In this document: one piece after another, positions 57,013 through 64,000 of the stretch
Layout: each line of letters opens with the position of its first letter
Numbering within the stretch: position 1 is the stretch's first letter
Source of the DNA: Siphonodentalium dalli
Taxonomy: Eukaryota; Mollusca; Scaphopoda; Gadilida; Siphonodentaliidae
Length of the DNA: 64,000 bases
Direction of reading: 5' to 3'
NCBI GenBank assembly: GCA_032622095.1
Contig: CP136069.1
Span: 185,801,122 to 185,865,121, forward strand
Notes under the pieces: generated by a model
What the model saw: only the letters and a program-made list of their open reading frames with translations
Databases searched by the model: none
What the model was told of the DNA's origin: nothing
Program-made: the position numbers and the translations under genes

Positions 57013-57166
57013 TTAACCCTTTCACGACGGGAGCTGCGCTGGTGCAGCATTAAAGATCCTGTGCCAGTGCATTCCCTTATTTGTGCGAGTCTCCAACATG
57101 GAGCTTCGCATATATAAGAGAATGCGCTGGATTACATGTCCAGGCATATTATTCGTGAAAGGGGAA
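57013..57166. mobile_element. Hairpin MITE subfamily B, short copy B7
   Basis: TTAACCCTTTCACGACGGGA at the left, one hairpin with a decayed loop, then CGTGAAAGGGG with the TTAA lost. Confidence 0.62.
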
Positions 57167-59499
57167 AAGTAAGGAAATAAATCGGGGAAATCCTGGGAAA
57201 GCTGATTTTTTTTATATTATGTAGGCCATATCATCGCGGACACGACACGAAAAGTCCCCTAAAATCCGAGTTGAGCTTTCTGAGTTAAACCATTTTTTCC
57301 ATATAAAAAAAAACTTTTATATTTTTCACAATCATGGGAATAATGGGATGCTATAACAATATTTCAGCGGAAACATATACCAAATGTACTCAATATTGTT
57401 GAATACACAATTATCGAACCAGAGATACCAATTGAACGGGGAGATTTGGATGAATTTCGCAGATATGGATATATATAAAATAACATAATGACTCCAAAGC
57501 ATGAAACTTGGCACACGTCGGTTGGATTCAAAGAAGTCGTAAACCCGATAAAATCTCATTTTGGCGCGAAAACCTTTTATTGCAAATTCGTAATCTACGA
57601 GGTCGATTACACCAGTAAAATTCTGATATCCTTGCTCTAATCCAATGATAAATGAGCTTTTAGGCCATGTGAAGAAAATTCGTATCGCTATAGTTGGACA
57701 ATATTCTTTGTTCAAATATGTCGTATAAAATATACGACGGTTTGGAGTAATTATATGTGATCTTAACGTCAGTTACGCTATTTTAAAAGGTCGTATAAAA
57801 CTGCAATTCAGAACCCGGAACCCGGAAATTCTTTTTCGGACGCATTTCCTTATCATCAAATGCTCAAATGATTTGTGACTACTTATTTTATGAGGTAATC
57901 TGATCCCATCATTCATTAAAATGGTACATGTATGTATTGAGCTCTATCAGAAACTCAGTCAGCCTACAAGTGTATCATATTCCATATACCAAAGCTAAAT
58001 TCTGATCAGAGGGCATAACATATCGCCCATGGACATGAACTGCCCCGAACAAGTACAATCAAATGGAGTATAACATGGCTAAATTAGTCACCATACGTTG
58101 CTATTGGGAAATCTGGCAGAACTATATCGCCACACGAACGAAGTAAATTCACAAGGTGCAGTTATCCTTATGCACAGATCAATTTACAAAAGTTTTCGAT
58201 GGTCAATATTGAGAACGATGTCCTAAATGGCACCATATTAAAACTTAATACCACTCATTGTATCAATAGCCCAATTAATTTTCGAAACCCCATATCACAT
58301 TTTATAAATTATATGCCATAGTATATACCATTTGAAAGAGGAAGCACCAAAACATTACACATTGTATTATCAACTTATCCGGTGTAATAACATGTGAACG
58401 TGTGTTCTGGGCATATGTTTCATCTGGACGGTACTGTTATTTTCAATGGAAGGGGAATAACTATATATTAGATTTAATTATTGGTGATGAATTATAGTAT
58501 TTTAATCAAAGTGTATGTCATAGATTGTTATTAAGACCGTATATCAAGGCACTATACAAAAATAGTCAGTGACTGAACATAATAAATGGGCATTTAATGT
58601 TGTACAAGTTTACATACATATAGCACGAATTATAACGATGATGTGTAAAAAGATTGTGTCACCGAGCTGGAAGATGCTATTTCGATGACGTTATCTCTGC
58701 ATGGGCCTGTCATTGTTTTGTGCGATTCTAACACTCATCATGGGAGTTCTGATAAATGACATAATTTTAGAAGATCACTCGAGTCGTCGTGATATTCTAT
58801 ATGACTTCTTCGATCGCAAGCGAATGATCGCAAATGGTTTGCAGAATCGTACAATTGATCAAAGCTTACTTTCAATCCATTCTCCCCAATATCATCCCCA
58901 CCACATATATATCGACCACAAGTTTAGTGACGTCTTCGGTGGATGCACGTTGTTCTACCTGCGCAGTGGTGTGTGGCGGTGACACGTACAGTACATCAAA
59001 TAATTTCTCATCTCCAAATGTTCACTCCATCTTCAGGACACCTGTAAGTAATTCACCCTATAAAACTTCATCCGAAGACAATTGACACACATATATATAG
59101 TGTAACCTTATATACAATATATGAAACGTTATTTACCCGATCAGCATCCATAAACACGATCACTGGCCTCTCATATATATTTAGTGGCATAGAGTCAAAA
59201 GTAGCTTTCAATCGTACGATATAGTAGCGAGAAAACACACAGAAGAGACGTCCAAAAAATCATGGAATTCAGACATGACCATTCTTTGCGATACTGCGAA
59301 CAAGAATGGATTAGCGTGTCAGCTGCTGGAATGTCTTACGATGCCCTTTTGCCAACATATTGTGCCCATAATGGAAAAACGCGAGTATCGTCGCTCGATG
59401 AACTTAACAATATATCAGTGACAATATAAATTATACGCCGATATTGAACTTCGAGCAAGTAATAACGCTGATTCTTTCTGGCGAATTCTGATCATAAGA
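57167..59499. other. Upstream flank, nothing certain
   Basis: 58701-58982 is open on the plus strand and could be the decayed 5' (endonuclease) part of the LINE at 59500-60600, but no nuclease motif is clear. The rest is featureless. Confidence 0.35.
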
Positions 59500-60600
59500 C
59501 TGTATGTGTGACATGTGAAATGATACTCAGTGAGCAATTGTACCGAGATCCACATGCCGTACTCAAGTGTTGGCAACTGTATTTCGATTACCTTTATCTA
59601 CCAAATGCCCATCATAAACCCGAAGATAAACTCCATATTGGTGCTAATATGGCTGAAATTATTAAGTCACACGCATATGGACTATATTAGTCACGTCATT
59701 TGTGACCTCATTTTCAATTATCGTAATACAATCCGCTTTGAGATTAACGGGAATGTCAGTGTGTGTCTGTTTCAAAGACCAGATATTATCTGAACAAATC
59801 AGATATTCTCCAACCTCACTATACATGAATTGGTGTGTGTTTTTCATTACGGCATGCAATGTTGACTTTTAAAACCATTCCAGGGCCAATGAAAACTGAA
59901 CTGATAATCCTACCCAACAAGGGAGAGCCAAAACCCAGGAACAAGCTACCGGACCACAACGCTTTATATGTCGATGTTACATGTATATAAACTTGTTGAA
60001 TGCGTCCTGGTGAACATATTCTTCAAACGCTTTCCTGGTAACACTACAATATGGTTTTCAGAAAATGTTGGATGCATCATGACATCGTTTGTTATACTGG
60101 AAGGTGCATCATATGCATAATACCGTGACTCAAAAGCTTGCGTATGATTTGAACGAATTTGCATGGTCTCTTGTGATCATCAATGACATGTATCAGAACT
60201 ATGCAAGTCATGTCTTGGTTAATGTGTGGATATCATATACATTGCATGTATTCATTTGAACGGGAACAATGAATTCGGGGGGGGGGGATTTACATTCCAT
60301 TTATTAGTTATTCTACACAGACAAGCTTTTGAGACGGCTTTCTCGTTTTGACAGTGGCCTTAATATATTTGGTAATATTTCCTGCGACCCTCACACAATG
60401 GAAGACACTATAGCATTTTATCCAACACATGCATATGAGCTGCTATATATATTTGCGAGCGTTACATCGGCACAAAATATATTCAATTGCTTCATACGCA
60501 AGATCTTCCGACCAAACCGTGTGGGCATGGTTCATTATCAGAAAGTTCAGAGTGTTCACACCTCGTAATTCTCAAACGTAATCAGAAGAGTAATTACCGA
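59500..60600 (+). pseudogene. Decayed non-LTR retrotransposon (LINE) reverse transcriptase, Ingi/Jockey-like
   Basis: Plus-strand pieces in shifting frames. 59521-59690 gives SEQLYRDPHAVLKCWQLYFD and YLYLPN, like the D-P-x-x-VL-x-x-W-x-x-YF-x-x-LY stretch just before LINE RT domains. 59877-59992 gives GPMKTELIILPNKGEPKPRN; the next frame gives YKLVECVLVNIFFKRF, then VGCIMTSFVILEGASYA, a stop, YRDSKACV. That order matches LINE RT (LI-x-L-K-G-x-PK-x-x-x-x-YR, YKL-E-x-VL, G-x-MTSF-LQE-x-x-YA, RDSKVYV). Stops and frameshifts make it dead. 60329-60568 stays open but is not clearly assignable. Confidence 0.72.
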
Positions 60601-61804
60601 TCGGAGATCATTGTAAAACCTTTGCACCCTTTATGGTAGCAGGTCGTTCGTCGTTACAGTTGTGCCCTCCAACGATCTGACCAAGATCCAAAAATGCATC
60701 GTTCTTCCCAACACTCACCATGGCTGTGAACTGTTAACATAACATAACATAACATAACATATAATTATCGGAAGTAAGTCCCTATGACTTTTGTCCGATA
60801 GTATATAATTATACAAAACTCGACATAATTTATGGTATAAAACAATAATGTTGTTATATAATAAAGTTATTTATCGTAGATGTATCTAAGATGCCTCATG
60901 TCATTATCTAGATTATGCTTAAATGCGATGATGGTGTCTGATTCCACAACGTACTGATGTACTCACCAAACAGAAATATTCATAATGGATAAGTCAATAA
61001 TAGTATTGCATATTGAACAGGTGTGAAGTATCCAATTAAAGTTTTACGACCCACACGAACACGGAATTGGTATTAAGTATATTGTCATTATTGTGTCTGC
61101 GCCTGCTACATGTGGATGTTGCGATTTCCGTGCAAACCATCTTCAAGTAAAGCACTAGACTTCACTGAAATATGTTTTTCTGCAAAGACTATTCTCCAAC
61201 GCAGTCGCTTCCACCAACGCGTGACTGGGGTTTTCGAGATATTTTGTAAATACTCCATCAGCATGATCCCCCCAGACTTCCGTACAATCTTCTCGATACA
61301 AGATTTTTTCCCCAGAGAAGACCCGTTGGCAGCAATTCTTCACGCTGCGAGTTATGAGCCAAGACATGTGCGACTGTCCATTTGACGTGAGCATGGATGT
61401 TAGAATAATACATTCGCGTCTGTCCGCAGAACTCAAATTTCAAATTGGTATATCTGGAACTTTCCCTCAAGAACAATCCTCCAAAATACTTAGCATCCTA
61501 GCTCACCATCTGAACAAAACAAACAACCTACCCAAACAACCAGGTGTGCAATACAATATTTTACTCCATTCGAATGTGAGCTCTTGGAATTAAATGGCGC
61601 TGACCAGACCACTTCCTCAATTGTGCACACGAGGCAGCTCTGAGGATATTGTAGCCACACCCATGGGATGTGGCTGCGGAATACCCCCTTTTCCACTAGC
61701 AATTCACCCATGACAAAAAGTGTCTATATGTGCCTACATATATTTATACATAGCTGCATACTAGTCGTATCAAAAACTCGTGCCATTTCCGATCACATCT
61801 CCTG
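60601..61804. other. Region after the LINE remnant, unassigned frames on both strands
   Basis: A short ACATA tandem lies at 60735-60762. 61110-61593 has overlapping open frames in several phases on both strands; it may be more of the LINE, but no motif identifies it. Confidence 0.35.
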
Positions 61805-62185
61805 TTAACCCTTTACCCAACAAAACGGCCAAAACCGGCCAAATAAAGCTTCAACAGCCTAAAATATCTTCGGTCTGTCTCAATAGAACCACACAAATAT
61901 GGATATCATTGGAACCGGCTCATTGACCACATTGTGATAGTTACAGTTATGCCCTGTGCCAATGCATTCTCTTATATATGCGAGTCGACCATAGAATGCA
62001 TTGGCCTAAAAAAAATCTTTTTTTAACACTTTTTACCATTTTTTCTTACATTCTTTAACAATTTTATAATTTTTAATATGTGTTAAGCCAATGCATTCTC
62101 TTATATATGCGAGGCGACATATGGTCGACTCGCATATATAAGAGAATGCATTGGCACAGGGCCGTTCTGTTGGGTAAAGGGTTAA
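61805..62185. mobile_element. Hairpin MITE subfamily A, copy A7 (first hairpin collapsed)
   Basis: 381 bp between TTAA sites. The first palindrome lost most of its right arm (GTCGACCATAG runs directly into AATGCATTGGCC); the second is intact. Upstream flank of the Ldh2-family gene. Confidence 0.84.
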
Positions 62186-63486
62186 TTCGCGTGTGAGTTG
62201 GGTCGACCAATGGTGTAGACGATAGTACCAGTTGTGTCCAATGGTTCAAAATAACACTTGTCGCAAATTATCCTCAAGTTTGTACATGCGTGTTTTTGGA
62301 ACGGTGCTGACCAGACAGCAAGACAAATGGACCCTGGTAATACATTTACGTGAGGCATGTACAGTAATTATCAACACTATAACCCATTTGTACACTATCA
62401 ATAGTTTGTGTATATATTGTACTTGCAGGGATACCCAGCGTCGCCCAGGTTAAAGTGATGTGAAACCCTCTGTGGATATTTGGTGGGAATTGAGAATACT
62501 CTTGCTCTCAAAGTGTTACACGTATTCTCATAAATTGTATATCCAAATGGAATATAAGTAGTGGCTCACCTTGTCAGGTCGGATCGATTATCATTTTGTT
62601 TATCGTGTTTAATCCGTCCCACCAATAAAGAAGTATTTATTTATTTACAACTGCGTATACTTCAGACGTTATAGCATGAAACATGAACATCATAAACACA
62701 TTAGTTCGAAAAAATAAAAGACGACAATTGTGTTTTACATAGAGATGTATCAATCAATCAATCAATCAGTCTAGTTTATCATATCTTCATGAATATACAG
62801 ATGTTTTAAAGATATATCCAGGTGCTCCTCTGTTCTGGTGCTATATACTGGCTAATAATTTTCAGTTTATAAGAAATGATGTTATGCACGTATAGCAGCT
62901 ACATGTGCCAGGCACAGCGAGATTTTGAGTTGTTTATGTTAGGCGATGAGTCTGTTCTAAAAAATGAAAGAAATCCTCTGTATCTGGCAGATAGACCCTT
63001 GTCAGATGTCACTATTGGAGGATCCGGAAAAGTCATGTGCTACGGACTGAGTTTTCCTTTATCTTAGAAGTAACCATATTTGACTGCACACTGTGACCAC
63101 TATTTTTGAACAGGCCTGCTCTACATTTCATATCTCTTGGCAATTGTAACTTTTTTTGTGGAAACTATATTGAATGGGACAAACTCAATCGTATTATAAT
63201 ATATACATGAGCCATTCTAATATGCAATCCTCTGACGATTCAAGGTCCCTCAGTTTGAATGAATATATGTATCTCTTAAATAGATTGATATAAATATACT
63301 TTTAATGCTTTCTTCAATGTATCTGTGTTGCTAGATCATTATAGGAATGCCCTGATTTCCATCCCCATATACATATGACAGTTGAGAAGATATAATTGTT
63401 CAAGTGACTTCATTGGGTCACCATTTGTCGAGATTGTGAAATTGGAATGCCAAAAACTCCTTAGAACGACATGGAGATGGCCTGGG
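62186..63486. other. Right flank, nothing recognised
   Basis: 62455-62560 resembles the end of the D-family repeat (AAAGTGATGTGAAACCC, GGGAATTGAGAATACTCTTG). A CAAT tandem lies at 62751-62767. No gene. Confidence 0.4.
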
Positions 63487-64000
63487 AGATGACTATATAT
63501 AACTTTGTTGGATATCGGCGAATTGAACAATCTTTAAATGCTAGTGAATCTCCTCTCGCCATCCATGACCCAAACGACCCAAAATGTGATTTAATTCATC
63601 ATATCATTAGAGAAGAATGTGCATGCATTTGGTGGAATCAGTGCAAAATATAATTGTATCAACTTTGGTGCAACTCCCCTCATGCATGACTTGAACAGCG
63701 CCACTTTTGTTTTATTTGAACCACGTCTATTAGACTCATGCATGCATTATATAATGGAGATGATTATATATAAGTTTGGTGGTAATCGGCAACTAAACAA
63801 ATTCTTATCATAGTTATTACCCCCCCCCATCTCTCACTCAAACAGCACCAATTTCGCGTCTTTAAATCACACGTTTATATTCCTCGTATCGCGGAGAAGA
63901 ATAATATATCAATTTGGTCGAAATCTGCGCTAAAAATAGCCCCTCCCCTGACACCAACAACGTCACTTTAGAAAATTTATAACCCGCACCATTATCTTAC
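63487..64000. repeat. Degenerate tandem repeat of about 140 bp, running off the right edge
   Basis: Blocks like AGATGATTATATATAAGTTT-GGTGG-AATCGGC begin near 63487, 63612, 63756 and 63895. Each is followed by a C-rich stretch (CTCCCCTC...) and then ACAGCGCCACTTTTG or a variant. Confidence 0.6.

Overview
The window is AT-rich animal nuclear DNA. Genes are split by GT-AG introns, exons are short, and most of the sequence is interspersed repeat: hairpin MITEs, minisatellites, a Penelope-like element and decayed LINE sequence. The frequent TACATGTA-type motifs, the repeat style and the gene families suggest a lophotrochozoan, most likely a bivalve mollusc. No species-diagnostic marker is present, so this is inference.

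Two protein-coding genes can be reconstructed, both on the minus strand. (1) Bases 1585-21552 hold the 5' seven coding exons (266 codons) of a membrane-bound O-acyltransferase of the MBOAT1/MBOAT2 lysophospholipid acyltransferase group. The 3' half, with the catalytic histidine region, lies beyond the left edge. (2) Bases 31000-53631 hold a complete 11-exon gene for a 391-residue NAD(P)-dependent oxidoreductase of the malate/L-lactate dehydrogenase (Ldh2, YjmC-like) family, with a basic, acid-free N terminus that looks like a mitochondrial presequence. For both genes the splice sites and codon phases agree at every junction. No functional link between them is visible.

Layout. 1-1573: about 49 copies of a 31-bp minisatellite that stops about 11 bp from an MBOAT exon donor. 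1585-21552: MBOAT exons 7 to 1; the introns hold piggyBac-like TTAA hairpin MITEs, a hAT-like element with an 8-bp target duplication, a TA-flanked element nested in another repeat, a 41-bp minisatellite and a 1.6-kb inverted structure beside exon 1. 21553-30999: intergenic, repeats only. 31000-53631: Ldh2-family gene; its introns hold a 5'-truncated Penelope-like element (RT plus GIY-YIG), a 15-unit 55-bp satellite, a 193-bp palindrome and many MITEs. 53632-64000: upstream flank with a GTCC-rich minisatellite, a 300-bp tandem duplication, a decayed non-LTR retrotransposon, another hairpin MITE and a degenerate tandem repeat running off the right edge.

The most unusual feature is a set of TTAA-flanked MITEs with CCCTTT/AAAGGG ends. 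At least three subfamilies (A, B, C) have different outer arms; A, B and one C copy share the same palindromic core of about 70 bp. No transposase that could mobilise them is visible in the window.
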